Source: Clostridium sp. UBA4548
GTDB taxonomy: Bacteria; Bacillota; Clostridia; Clostridiales; Clostridiaceae
DNA: 64,000 nt
Direction: 5' to 3'
NCBI RefSeq assembly: GCF_002387895.1
Contig: NZ_DGLI01000025.1
Span: 187,041 to 251,040 of the forward strand
Made by a program: the position numbers and the translations under genes
Shown here: positions 53,264 through 61,694 of the stretch, one piece after another
How the letters are laid out: every line of letters begins with the position of its first letter
Numbering within the stretch: position 1 is the stretch's first letter
The notes under the pieces: model-generated
What the model was told of the DNA's origin: nothing
The model's input: only the letters and a program-made list of their open reading frames with translations
Databases searched by the model: none

Positions 53264-54130
53264 ATGGGGAATTTAAATTATCACTGTAAGTGGAGGTTAG
53301 AGTTAGCAAAGAAAATTTGTGAAAAGATAAGGAGCGTGGAAGGTACAAAAGGTATAAGAGCAATAATTGTTGGCGGTTCAGTTGCAAGAGGTTATGCTGA
53401 TGAATATTCAGATATTGAAATACCTATATTTTGGGAAGAACTTCCAAATGAGAATCTTCGAAAACTTATAGTAAAAGAATTAAAGGCAGAATTTTTTTAT
53501 CCATATGATCATGAAGCAAGAGAGGATAATATCATTTTAAATGAGCTTAGAATTGATTTATGGCACATTACTCTTGAACAAGAAGAACAAGTTATAAAAG
53601 CTGTAATTGAAGACTTTGAAATTGATTTTGGAAGTAGTAATGCAATAGATACCATAAGAACTTGTATACCTATATTTGGAGAAGATAAAATAAATTCTTG
53701 GAAGACTAGAGCAAAAGAATATCCAAAACAAATTGCAATAAGTAGCATTAATAAAGCCCTACAATCCATAGATAGCACACAGGTTGAACTTTTGATACAA
53801 AGAGAGAATTCAACATTATTGTTTGAACATATTGCTAATCTCCAAAAAAACATATTTATAATACTACTTGCCTTAAATAAAGAATATTTTCCAACTTTTA
53901 AATGGATGTATAAATCACTTGAAGGTTTTAAAATCAAACCTAATAATGCTCAACAAAGATTTAGAGATGTTTTTAATTATTCTTTAAAGGAAGCATTTGA
54001 AAACACCTTGGCTATTATGGTTGAAACCCTTGATATGATTAATAAGATATATCCAGAAGTTAATACAAATATAGTGTTAAGCAAACTAAAATCCCCTCGA
54101 AAACCCCACCTTTACCCTATAGATATTTAA
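53264..54130 (+). CDS. Nucleotidyltransferase-superfamily protein (DUF4037-like)
   Basis: 288 residues. Polymerase-beta-like motif GGSVARGYADEYSDIE near 38-53 supplies the Gly-Ser and two Asp of nucleotide transfer; a later Asp in ELRIDLWHITL near 104 is the third. C-terminal helices ~150-285 likely bind the substrate. ATG 53264 has GGGGGGT 4-10 bases upstream. This is the intact parent of the chimeric fragment at 48396. Substrate may be an antibiotic or small molecule (inference). Confidence 0.8.
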   Translation: MGNLNYHCKWRLELAKKICEKIRSVEGTKGIRAIIVGGSVARGYADEYSDIEIPIFWEELPNENLRKLIVKELKAEFFYPYDHEAREDNIILNELRIDLWHITLEQEEQVIKAVIEDFEIDFGSSNAIDTIRTCIPIFGEDKINSWKTRAKEYPKQIAISSINKALQSIDSTQVELLIQRENSTLLFEHIANLQKNIFIILLALNKEYFPTFKWMYKSLEGFKIKPNNAQQRFRDVFNYSLKEAFENTLAIMVETLDMINKIYPEVNTNIVLSKLKSPRKPHLYPIDI

Positions 54131-54335
54131 GTTTTAGAAAGAGTTGAGATAAAGTAATTTGAAAATAGGGTTACAAATATAGAATATTTTTTCTATTCTT
54201 TATATGTATCTGGGAAGAGATTAATCATAGTTAAGTTAATACAGAACAATGTTATAGCAGAATTTAATTGAAGGGTTAATGAGTAAGTTTTATCAATTAC
54301 TAGACTGGTTATGAGAGAAGGGAGTTAATATAGGT

Positions 54336-55163
54336 ATGAAAAGAACAGTATACTTTCTTGAAGGATTACCTGGCACTGGAAAATCAACTATTGCCAAGTG
54401 GCTAGAAGAAAAAACTGGCGCAAAATGTATTTTAGAAAGTGACTTAAATTACCCTAATGATTTATGTAATGTAGTAGGTATTCCATTAGATGTTTATAAT
54501 AAAATTTCTTGTGAATTTCCTATCATAGACGATTTTATTGAGCAACATGGCATGTATATATATGTAAATATTGAAGAGGTAAGAAACTGTTTTCCAAATG
54601 AACATAAATTATTGAGTATATTATCTGAATGGGATATTGGGGATGAATTTAATCCACATATGACACTTTCACATTATATTCCATGTACTTTAGAGTTTTT
54701 TAATAATCGTTTTACTCAATTAGATGAAAATTATCATAGCATAATATTTGATAGTGTGTGGCTTCAAAACCCCATAAATGAACTTCTTTCAAGAAATGCA
54801 GATAGTGAAACTATAATAAAATATTGTTCTTCACTTGCTGAAATGTTGAAAAAGTTTAGCCTTTACTGTATCTACTTAAAACGAGATTGTGCTGATAAAA
54901 CAATTAAATTTGCTAGTTATACAAAAGGAGAACAATGGACAGCTCGCGTTACTGATTTGTTCACTAAGACACCTTATGGAATTACTCATAAATTAAAAGG
55001 ATTTGATGGCTTAATCAAATATTTCTCAGAAAGAGCTGAAATTGAAGAAGAAATCTTATCACGTAGGATTATAAAGTGTTTACAATATACTGTTGATGAA
55101 AGTAATTGGGATAAAGTGAAAGAATTAATATGGGAAGATTTGAAGAATAATAGAATTATTTAA
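54336..55163 (+). CDS. P-loop kinase/AAA family ATPase
   Basis: 275 residues: Walker A GLPGTGKST at residue 11, acidic SDLNYP near 36, FDSVWLQNPI near 142. Helical middle domain unlike common kinases. Predicted small-molecule kinase of unknown substrate. GAGAGAAGGGAG is upstream of the ATG. Confidence 0.78.
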   Translation: MKRTVYFLEGLPGTGKSTIAKWLEEKTGAKCILESDLNYPNDLCNVVGIPLDVYNKISCEFPIIDDFIEQHGMYIYVNIEEVRNCFPNEHKLLSILSEWDIGDEFNPHMTLSHYIPCTLEFFNNRFTQLDENYHSIIFDSVWLQNPINELLSRNADSETIIKYCSSLAEMLKKFSLYCIYLKRDCADKTIKFASYTKGEQWTARVTDLFTKTPYGITHKLKGFDGLIKYFSERAEIEEEILSRRIIKCLQYTVDESNWDKVKELIWEDLKNNRII

Positions 55164-55194
55164 AATTATACCACTATAAAATAATGCAAAGTAA

Positions 55195-55290
55195 CCTTAA
55201 AATATGTCTTAATCATAGAAATATAATTAATTTAAACTTGCAAAAGTATAAGGGTTATGTGGGTTTTACATAGTTTTTTTACCTATATAT
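55195..55290 (+). repeat. Module C, copy 4
   Basis: AATATGTCTTAATCATAGAA ... AAGGGTTATGTGGGTTTTACATAGTTTTTTT with imperfect hairpin. After it (55330-55390) comes the spacer AGTTAAAGATAAATAGGAA, which also precedes the genes at 48831 and 58960. Confidence 0.75.
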
Positions 55291-55422
55291 AGAGCAGATC
55301 TAAGCTGCTTAATATACTCTAAAAACTGTCATTTTACTCTTAGAGAGAAATAGAAGGATCATATAGTTAAAGATAAATAGGAATTTGAATTGTAAATTAT
55401 TTATATTACTGGAGGTAAATGA

Positions 55423-56013
55423 ATGGATATTGAGATACGCAAGTTAATACCAGAGCTTGCAGAAGATTACGTGCATTTTTTTGACACTACGCCACACGAT
55501 AACAATGTGGATGAGCATAAATGCTATTGTGTGTGTTGGTGTAATGATGATTATGAGGGAAAAGATTTTTCAACAGTAGAGAAAAGAAGAGAATGTGCCT
55601 TACAATATGTTAAAGGCAATAACATTCAAGGTTATCTTGTTTATAGTGGTGATACGGTTGTTGGATGGTGCAACGCAAATGCGAAATCAGATTGTTTGAA
55701 ATGCGCTAGTTGGCGAAGATTTATGGATTATGTACCTTTAGAGCAATCTAACACAGGCATAAAGGTGAAATCCATATTTTGTTTCGTGATTGCGCCGGAG
55801 ATGAAAAGAAAAGGCATTGCCACACTTCTATTGGAACGTGTGTGTAAGGAGGCGGTTCAGGATGGATTTGACTTTGTGGAGGCATACCCATACAAAGAAT
55901 CTAGTTATCAATCATCAGATTTTGGCGGCCATTTTGAGATGTATAAAAAAAGTGGATTTAATGTGTCTTTTGAGACTGAACAAGGGCTTGTCATGAGGAA
56001 GCGGTTAAAGTAG
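55423..56013 (+). CDS. GNAT N-acetyltransferase, cysteine-rich N-terminus
   Basis: 196 residues. Unusual CYCVCWCND near 36; acetyl-CoA motif VIAPEMKRKGIATLLL near 125; GGHFEMYKKSGF near 170. Closest in type to GNATs annotated with pyridoxal or drug modifiers; substrate unknown. GGAGG lies 8 bases before the ATG. Confidence 0.83.
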   Translation: MDIEIRKLIPELAEDYVHFFDTTPHDNNVDEHKCYCVCWCNDDYEGKDFSTVEKRRECALQYVKGNNIQGYLVYSGDTVVGWCNANAKSDCLKCASWRRFMDYVPLEQSNTGIKVKSIFCFVIAPEMKRKGIATLLLERVCKEAVQDGFDFVEAYPYKESSYQSSDFGGHFEMYKKSGFNVSFETEQGLVMRKRLK

Positions 56014-56087
56014 TACTTTTCAAAATAAGCAATATATTAAGCTGACAAATTCCAATTTATAGAGTTAATTATTGGGGGGGATAAAGG

Positions 56088-56717
56088 GTGAAAGACGGTA
56101 GAGAACACACTATTAGAAGAATTATTGGATTATTAGTTTTTCTTCAGTTATTATTATTTGGAATAAAACAATGTCTTTTTATTTTTTTCAAAAGAACTGA
56201 TTATTTTGACAGTATAGCATCTATGTTTGCCATGATAATTATTATAGTTTTATTTATAATTTTCACAAGAAAACAGAATGTAGCACTTTCAATATTTCCT
56301 GAAAAATTTGGTGTATTTTATAAACTTGCTACCATTGTTGTGGTAGTTCTATTTATTACCACTCCGTCTAATTTTACTGGTGGATCTCAAGCAATAACCT
56401 TACTTGTTTACAGTAGTATCGTGACACCAATTTTTGAAGAGTTGATATTCCGAGGGTATGTTTGGAATAAACTTAATACAATATTATCAAAAGAATGGAA
56501 AACATATATTGTTTCAACAATACTATTTGCATTGTGGCATATCGGTTATAGTAGTGCTATTGCCTTTCGTGTGGAAAGTGGACTTGTAAATGCTATGATA
56601 TGGAAAGTAATAACAGGTTTGTGCTTTGGAATTATTTTAGGGGCTATTCGATTAAAAACTAAAAACAGTTACTCAACAATATTGTTGCATGGAGTCCTAA
56701 ATATATTTGGTAGATAA
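56088..56717 (+). CDS. CPBP-family intramembrane metalloprotease
   Basis: 209 residues, about six membrane helices. Catalytic motifs: EELIFRG (EExxxR) near 121, FALWHIG near 150, and LLHGVLNI near 200, placing metal-binding residues inside the membrane. GTG 56088 has GGGGGGGA 7 bases upstream. Family members act in bacteriocin immunity or protein prenyl processing. Confidence 0.85.
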   Translation: MKDGREHTIRRIIGLLVFLQLLLFGIKQCLFIFFKRTDYFDSIASMFAMIIIIVLFIIFTRKQNVALSIFPEKFGVFYKLATIVVVVLFITTPSNFTGGSQAITLLVYSSIVTPIFEELIFRGYVWNKLNTILSKEWKTYIVSTILFALWHIGYSSAIAFRVESGLVNAMIWKVITGLCFGIILGAIRLKTKNSYSTILLHGVLNIFGR

Positions 56718-56771
56718 ACATTACATTCCGGATTTGAAGTTAAATTATTATTTATGGGGGTACTGTATTGT

Positions 56772-57299
56772 ATGGAAATGATTGATATTTATGACGAATT
56801 AGGCCAAAAGTGTGGTAAGACCGAGGAAAAATACGAGACTCATAGAAAAGGACTTATTCATAAAGGTGTTTGTGTATGGATTATTAATTCTAATGATGAG
56901 ATACTATTACAAACTCGAAATAGTCAAGTTATGTTCCCAAATATGATGGATATTTCGTTTTCAGGACATATCCAAGCTGGTGAAACATCTTTAGAAGCAG
57001 CTATACGAGAAGGAAAAGAAGAACTTGGCATTGATTTAGAAATGGATAAACTCCAGTATCTTTTTTCGAGTCGAGAGTATGGTGAGGTTGATGGATATAT
57101 TGAAAATGAAATAGATGATGTGTTCCTTTATAGAACGGATATTCTTTTAGAGGAGTATTCTTTCTGCGATAATGAAGTGAAAGAGGTATCCTATGTTTCA
57201 CTTGAGAAATTCAAAATAATGGTAGAAACACATTCCACAATGCTTATGCCTTACAAAACACATTATATTTTTTTACTAACAGCATTGGGTAGGTGGTAA
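56772..57299 (+). CDS. Nudix hydrolase (isopentenyl-diphosphate-isomerase-like)
   Basis: 175 residues from ATG 56772 (GGGGGT upstream). Nudix box GHIQAGETSLEAAIREGKEE LG near 62-83. The flanking MIDIYDELGQKCGKT and RKGLIHKGV fit the IDI-like Nudix branch found next to drug-modifying genes. Hydrolysis of an unknown nucleotide or isoprenoid phosphate. Confidence 0.83.
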   Translation: MEMIDIYDELGQKCGKTEEKYETHRKGLIHKGVCVWIINSNDEILLQTRNSQVMFPNMMDISFSGHIQAGETSLEAAIREGKEELGIDLEMDKLQYLFSSREYGEVDGYIENEIDDVFLYRTDILLEEYSFCDNEVKEVSYVSLEKFKIMVETHSTMLMPYKTHYIFLLTALGRW

Positions 57300-57494
57300 A
57301 TTTAGTCGATTATATGGACTTGATTTCGTGCTTACCATGACAAATTCCAATTTCTAAAGTTGAAGTAATACAACTTTAGTTTTTATGTAAGTAATTAAAA
57401 GACATAGGCATATTATTTCAGCAATTATATGGGGAAAAAAATTGTTTTAAAAGTAGCTGTAGTAAATTAATCAAAGTTAGTTAGGAGGATTGTT
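57300..57494 (+). repeat. Modules D and A (copy 14)
   Basis: Module D at 57339-57395 followed by module A at 57404-57438 (TATTATTTCAGCAATTATATGG). The palindrome is changed (ATTTCAGCAAT) and the -10-like part is TGGGGAAAA. Short intergenic without hairpin modules. Confidence 0.72.
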
Positions 57495-57806
57495 ATGGGG
57501 AAAATTGTAACTGTTGGAGGGGTAAATCCAGCATCATCACTGGACTTGATTGATAAGGAAATTATAAAGCTTACTAATAAAAAGTATCCCAAAATACTTT
57601 ATGTTCCTACAGCGGGTGGAGACAACCTAGGTTATTGTGATTTTTACAGAGGAATATATGAAGGACGTTTTGGCTGTGAAATGGACGTGCTTTTTTTAAT
57701 CAACGAAACACCCACAGAAAAAGAAATCCGAGAAAAAGTATTTTCATCAGATATTATATATGTAGGTGGAGGTTTACATGATGGACTTGAAGTCAGAGAT
57801 TTCTGA
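57495..57806 (+). pseudogene. Truncated peptidase E (S51) fused into next gene
   Basis: ATG 57495 (GGAGG 7 bases upstream) gives the first ~95 residues of a cytoplasmic dipeptidase E (TVGGVNPASS, PKILYVPTAG, IIYVGGG), then leaves the family at LHDGLEVRDF and stops. The catalytic Ser segment is missing. The reading frame passes over the start of the next gene, so a deletion has removed the 3' half. Confidence 0.78.
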
Positions 57807-58716
57807 AATTATTGATATTAAAGCTGATGATATACCAGCTTCAATTGAATATAGTATAATAGAATCCATAAAAGAAGCTGGGTATGAGAGACAGCTTATT
57901 GAGTATAACTCCAATGGAGATACAGTCATTGCCTTTCTTTTAATTCCCGAAGTTCTTAATAATAATCCTGCAATACTAATAAATCACCAGCATAACAGCG
58001 AACGTCATTTAGGGAAAAGTGAGGTATGCGGATTAGCTGGTAATCCCTTGCAGGCTTTTGGACCAGAGTTAGCGAGAAAGGGATTTGTTGTTTTAGCACC
58101 TGACTCGATATGCTTTGAAGAGAGACGGAAAAATGCGCAGGGGATAGTACCTCTACCAGGTGATGAGGATTTTTTTCAACATTTAAATGAAATGTGTTAC
58201 CGTATCTTAAAGGGTGATAATCTTATGAAAAAAGTACTGCTTGACGCTATGAATGGAGTAACTTTACTGTCTGAACTTACTTTTACTGATAATAAAAAAA
58301 TTGGCGCACTGGGGCATTCTTATGGTGGAAATACCGTGCTATTCCTGTCTGCATTAGATGAACGGATTTGTTTTAGCTGTGCAAGTGGAAGCGCATGCAC
58401 CTATGAGAACCGAATGCTAAATGATGTAGGTATTGAACTGGCAAGCGTGATTCCGGGTTTCAACAAAAACTATGATATATTTGATTTAGTACACTGTATT
58501 GCTCCAAGGCCGTTATTGATTGTCTCTGCGGATGAAGACAAATACTCGAAGGATGCAGACTTTATTGTTGAAGAAGCTCGTCCATCATATGCAAAATATG
58601 GGGCTGATAATAAATTATGTCATAAGAGATATAATGGTGGACATGGACTGACAAAAGAGAGGTTTGATTACATCATCGAATGGTTGTGTATAAGTGCCGA
58701 ATACACCGCATTATAA
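57778..58716 (+). CDS. Dienelactone-hydrolase-family alpha/beta hydrolase
   Basis: 312 residues. Nucleophile elbow GHSYGGNT near 177, acid DEDK (VSADEDKYS) near 246, and His in NGGHGLTKE near 288. The ribosome binding site GGTGGAGG (57766-57773) is made from the last codons of the truncated peptidase E (VGGG), so translation is now coupled to that remnant. Start ATG 57778 or 57781. Hydrolase of unknown ester or lactone. Confidence 0.8.
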   Translation: MMDLKSEISEIIDIKADDIPASIEYSIIESIKEAGYERQLIEYNSNGDTVIAFLLIPEVLNNNPAILINHQHNSERHLGKSEVCGLAGNPLQAFGPELARKGFVVLAPDSICFEERRKNAQGIVPLPGDEDFFQHLNEMCYRILKGDNLMKKVLLDAMNGVTLLSELTFTDNKKIGALGHSYGGNTVLFLSALDERICFSCASGSACTYENRMLNDVGIELASVIPGFNKNYDIFDLVHCIAPRPLLIVSADEDKYSKDADFIVEEARPSYAKYGADNKLCHKRYNGGHGLTKERFDYIIEWLCISAEYTAL

Positions 58717-58748
58717 GCGTTATATGAAGATATTTTACTTCACCTTCT

Positions 58749-58850
58749 TCTTAAGATATGTCTTAATCATAGAATTATGATTAACTTAAACCTACAAAAA
58801 CATGAAGGGTATGTAGTTTTACATAATCTTTCTACCAATAAATAAAGCGT
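58749..58850 (+). repeat. Module C, copy 5
   Basis: AGATATGTCTTAATCATAG ... GAAGGGTATGTAGTTTTACATAATCTTTC. The tail AAATAAAGCGTATTTAAGCTT is shared with copy 7 at 62614. Confidence 0.78.
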
Positions 58851-58959
58851 ATTTAAGCTTTCTGATATACGCTTTAAGACTTGAGCTTTTAATCTAATAG
58901 AGGAACAGAAGAATTGTATAATTAAAGGTAAATAGCAACGTAAAGGGGTGGATTGTGTT

Positions 58960-59529
58960 TTGAAGAAATACCTTTATCATGGCTCTGATTATTCTGGAAT
59001 TACAGAATTGGAAGCTCGTTCTAAACTCTATAATACCGATAAAAAAGTAGTATATTTGACAGATAATATTCCCTATGCATTGTATTATATTTGGGATGAA
59101 AAACACAACGGCTATAGTGGGAAACATGTTACAGGTTGGATTAAGAATGGAGTTGCATATTATGAAGAGCAATTTCCTGATCAATTAAAAACTTTCTATA
59201 AAGGAGTTTCTGGCTATCTCTATTGCATTTCCAAGAATTCTGGTATTCAATCCGTTGAAAACAGAGAATGTCTGTATTATAGTTTGAAAAATACCGTTAT
59301 AGCTAAAGTTGATTATATTTCTGATGTATATGAAGAACTTTTGAAATATGAAGCATCAGGTAAGTTTAAGGTGTTACGATACAACGAACAATCGAAAAAG
59401 CGTCAAGACGAACTAATTGATTTGATTGCAATAAGTATTGTTAAGTCAGACTTTTTCAAGGACAATGAAGCCAAGGCACAGTTTATGAAAAAATATTTTG
59501 TTAAGGCATGGGAGAAGGCTCTTAAGTAG
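58960..59529 (+). CDS. Unidentified protein with ADP-ribosyltransferase-like start
   Basis: 189 residues from TTG 58960 (AAAGGGGTGG 9 bases upstream; a GTG 58948 overlaps the site). The start KKYLYHGSDYSGI, VVYLTDNIPYALYY and KTFYKGVSGYLY suggest an ART/DUF fold in which the YHGS segment would bind the nicotinamide-ribose, but catalytic residues are not certain. Function unknown. Confidence 0.5.
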   Translation: MKKYLYHGSDYSGITELEARSKLYNTDKKVVYLTDNIPYALYYIWDEKHNGYSGKHVTGWIKNGVAYYEEQFPDQLKTFYKGVSGYLYCISKNSGIQSVENRECLYYSLKNTVIAKVDYISDVYEELLKYEASGKFKVLRYNEQSKKRQDELIDLIAISIVKSDFFKDNEAKAQFMKKYFVKAWEKALK

Positions 59530-59679
59530 CAATAAATTTCAATTTTCAGTTGAGAGTATAAATTCCAATTTCTAGAGTTGAAGTAAGATAATTTTAGTTT
59601 TTGGATCTTTCAAATATCTATTTAGTTGCATCCTATAATATGAAGAGTTCAATACAAGCCCTAGGTTTATGAAAAATTT

Positions 59680-59752
59680 AAGTAGTCACTAAGAAAAGTA
59701 CCCAAGGAGTTATTAAGCTATGGTGCAATTTTCTCAGTGGCTTATTTTCATG
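59680..59752 (+). terminator. Module B hairpin, copy 9
   Basis: AGTCACTAAGAAAA pairs with TTTTCTCAGTGGCT followed by TATTTTCATG. Confidence 0.78.
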
Positions 59753-59869
59753 CCACTAAAAGTTTAAACTCAACTAATAGGTAGGCATTCATAGCTGAAG
59801 CTTATACGACCTTTAAATCGCAATTGGAATTTGGTTTTGACTAAATTTTTATGTAAGTAATGAAAAGGT

Positions 59870-59905
59870 ACAGGTATATTATTACAGTAATTTTGTGGTA
59901 AAATT
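59870..59905 (+). repeat. Module A, copy 15
   Basis: ATTACAGTAAT then TGGTAAAAT. Confidence 0.86.
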
Positions 59906-59982
59906 AACTTACTAGAGTTATATAAGAATTTAATATAAAGTCAAACTAGTAGATTATGCAAAATACATTAAGGAGGATTATT

Positions 59983-60648
59983 ATGGGGATTTCTGTTGAT
60001 GAACTTTTTACATTGAGTGAATTAGATGCACAAGCAATATTTTGTGGGGTTAAGTATCCTTGGGAAGTTCTTGCAATTATTAATACTTTTATTTTTGAAT
60101 ATGCAAAAACTTTGCCTAATGATTTTGAAAGAATAGAGGAATTTATATGGGTTGGCAAAGGCACTACTATTGAAAAAAGTGCTCTGATAAAAGGTCCTGC
60201 GATAATTGGTTATAATTGTGAAATCAGACATTCTGCTTATATTAGAGGAAATGTTATCATTGGTAATGATGTTATTGTTGGAAACTCAACTGAAATTAAA
60301 AATTCAATTTTGTTTAACAAAGTGCAGGTTCCACATTATAATTATGTTAGTGATTCAGTATTAGGGTATAAATCCCATTTAGGGGCTGGTGCAATAACCT
60401 CTAATTTAAAGTCTAATGGAACATTGGTAAAAGTAAAATATGGTACAGATATTATTGAAACTGGTTTAAGAAAATTTGGCGCAATTTTAGGTGATTCATC
60501 GGAAGTAGGATGTAATGCAGTTTTAAACCCAGGGACAATATTAGGTAAAGATAGTATCGTTTATCCATTATGTTCTGTGAGGGGTTATATTTCAGAGAAT
60601 AGTATTTTGAAAAGTAGTGGTGAAATTGTAGAGAGAAAACGAAGTTAA
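59983..60648 (+). CDS. Left-handed beta-helix acyltransferase (GlmU C-terminal-like)
   Basis: 221 residues. Repeated hexapeptides (VWVGKGTTIE, IGNDVIVGNS, LGAGAITSN, VGCNAVLNPG) build a left-handed beta-helix of LbH type, with a GlmU-like arrangement and SNLKSN loop. Relatives acetylate or acylate sugar nucleotides or small acceptors. ATG 59983 follows AGGAGG. Confidence 0.8.
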   Translation: MGISVDELFTLSELDAQAIFCGVKYPWEVLAIINTFIFEYAKTLPNDFERIEEFIWVGKGTTIEKSALIKGPAIIGYNCEIRHSAYIRGNVIIGNDVIVGNSTEIKNSILFNKVQVPHYNYVSDSVLGYKSHLGAGAITSNLKSNGTLVKVKYGTDIIETGLRKFGAILGDSSEVGCNAVLNPGTILGKDSIVYPLCSVRGYISENSILKSSGEIVERKRS

Positions 60649-60715
60649 GTAATTAGAATATTTGTCCAGGATTTCGTTTCCAGAAGTAAGTTTTACAGTA
60701 TTTCACTTAACTACA

Positions 60716-60806
60716 TTCTTAAAGTATGTCTTAACCATAGAATTATGATTAATTTAAATATATAAAGTATGAAGGTTATGTAGTTTCTACATAACCTTTT
60801 TACTAA
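60716..60806 (+). terminator. Module C, copy 6 with perfect hairpin
   Basis: AGGTTATGTAG and CTACATAACCT form a perfect 11-bp stem with loop TTT, followed by TTTTT. The best copy of the terminator-like end of module C. Confidence 0.85.
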
Positions 60807-60840
60807 AAATAAAGCATATTGGAGAAAGTTATGAAAAGGT

Positions 60841-60876
60841 ATAGGTATATTATTACAGTAATTATATGGTAGAATT
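60841..60876 (+). repeat. Module A, copy 16
   Basis: ATTACAGTAAT then TGGTAGAAT. Confidence 0.86.
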
Positions 60877-60942
60877 GAAATGATTAGATAGTGTACTGAT
60901 ATAATTAAAAGTGAATTTATTATAAATCAAATAAGGAGGGAA

Positions 60943-61482
60943 ATGAGAATTTGTAGACAGTGGAACACACATAATTTTATAATACGAAAGGCTGATAACG
61001 ATGATGTTGAAATTTTAAATCGTATCTGTTCTTCTTGGGAAGATAAAATCATTGTTGAGGGTGAGGGATTCCCGCAAGGCTACATAGAAAATTGCATTAA
61101 TAATGGTGATTTACCACCTATTAAAGGAGCAGATATATCCAACTATTATTTTATGGTAATACAAAGAATAAATGGTGAAATAATAGGTTTTTTTGATTTG
61201 TATCATGGTTATCCAAATAATGAAACTATCTGGATAAGCATTTTTATGATTGATAAAAATTCTCAAGGAAACTCTTGTGGTGAAGAGGTAATTAAATCGA
61301 TTTGTGATGAATGTAAAAAACAGGGGTGGAAATCAATTGGACTAAGTGTTTATTTGAAAAATTGGAAAGGACTCCGCTTTTGGACAAACAATGGGTTTGA
61401 TAAAATAATAGGGGTTTTTGGAGATAAAAAATATAGTGAAAAAACGTTTTCAATTATTGGGCTTCAGAAGGAACTAAATTAA
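60943..61482 (+). CDS. GNAT N-acetyltransferase
   Basis: 179 residues: WISIFMIDKNSQGNSCGEEV near 105-124 replaces the usual QGxGxG with QGNSCG, and WKGLRFWTNNGFDK is near 145. GGAGGG overlaps the start region closely; AAGGAG at 60933 gives a 4-base spacing. Acetylates an unknown amine. Confidence 0.8.
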   Translation: MRICRQWNTHNFIIRKADNDDVEILNRICSSWEDKIIVEGEGFPQGYIENCINNGDLPPIKGADISNYYFMVIQRINGEIIGFFDLYHGYPNNETIWISIFMIDKNSQGNSCGEEVIKSICDECKKQGWKSIGLSVYLKNWKGLRFWTNNGFDKIIGVFGDKKYSEKTFSIIGLQKELN

Positions 61483-61591
61483 TTCCTAAATTCCAATGTA
61501 CCAATCAGATTAAATAAGTAATATTCAAATATGATATAGTAAATGAAATTCTTAAATACAACTTTAATTTTAATGTACGTAATGAAAAGAC

Positions 61592-61627
61592 ATAGGAATA
61601 TTATTGCAATAATTATATGGTAAAATA
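61592..61627 (+). repeat. Module A, copy 17
   Basis: ATTATTGCAATAATTATATGG, TGGTAAAAT. Here the palindrome is changed on both sides in a compensating way (ATTGCAAT), which argues that symmetry itself is kept. Confidence 0.8.
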
Positions 61628-61694
61628 AAATTAGTATAATAGTCATTGCAGTAAAAAGCGCTAAATAAGGTTATTTATTATTTGGAGGATAAAA

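Larger units (their letters stand above)
59530..59982. repeat. Intergenic mosaic: modules D, B, E, A
   Basis: Module D at 59557-59610, CTTTCAAATATCTATTTAGTT spacer, module B at 59680-59752, spacer E 59765-59860, module A at 59870-59905. Confidence 0.85.
60649..60942. other. Intergenic region with module C and module A
   Basis: Module C copy 6 at 60716-60806, spacer, then module A copy 16 at 60841-60876, ending 66 bases before the GNAT start. Confidence 0.75.

Noticed and set aside
53509..53937. Minus-strand open frame of 142 codons
   Set aside because: Antisense to the intact nucleotidyltransferase; no start signal and no family resemblance.
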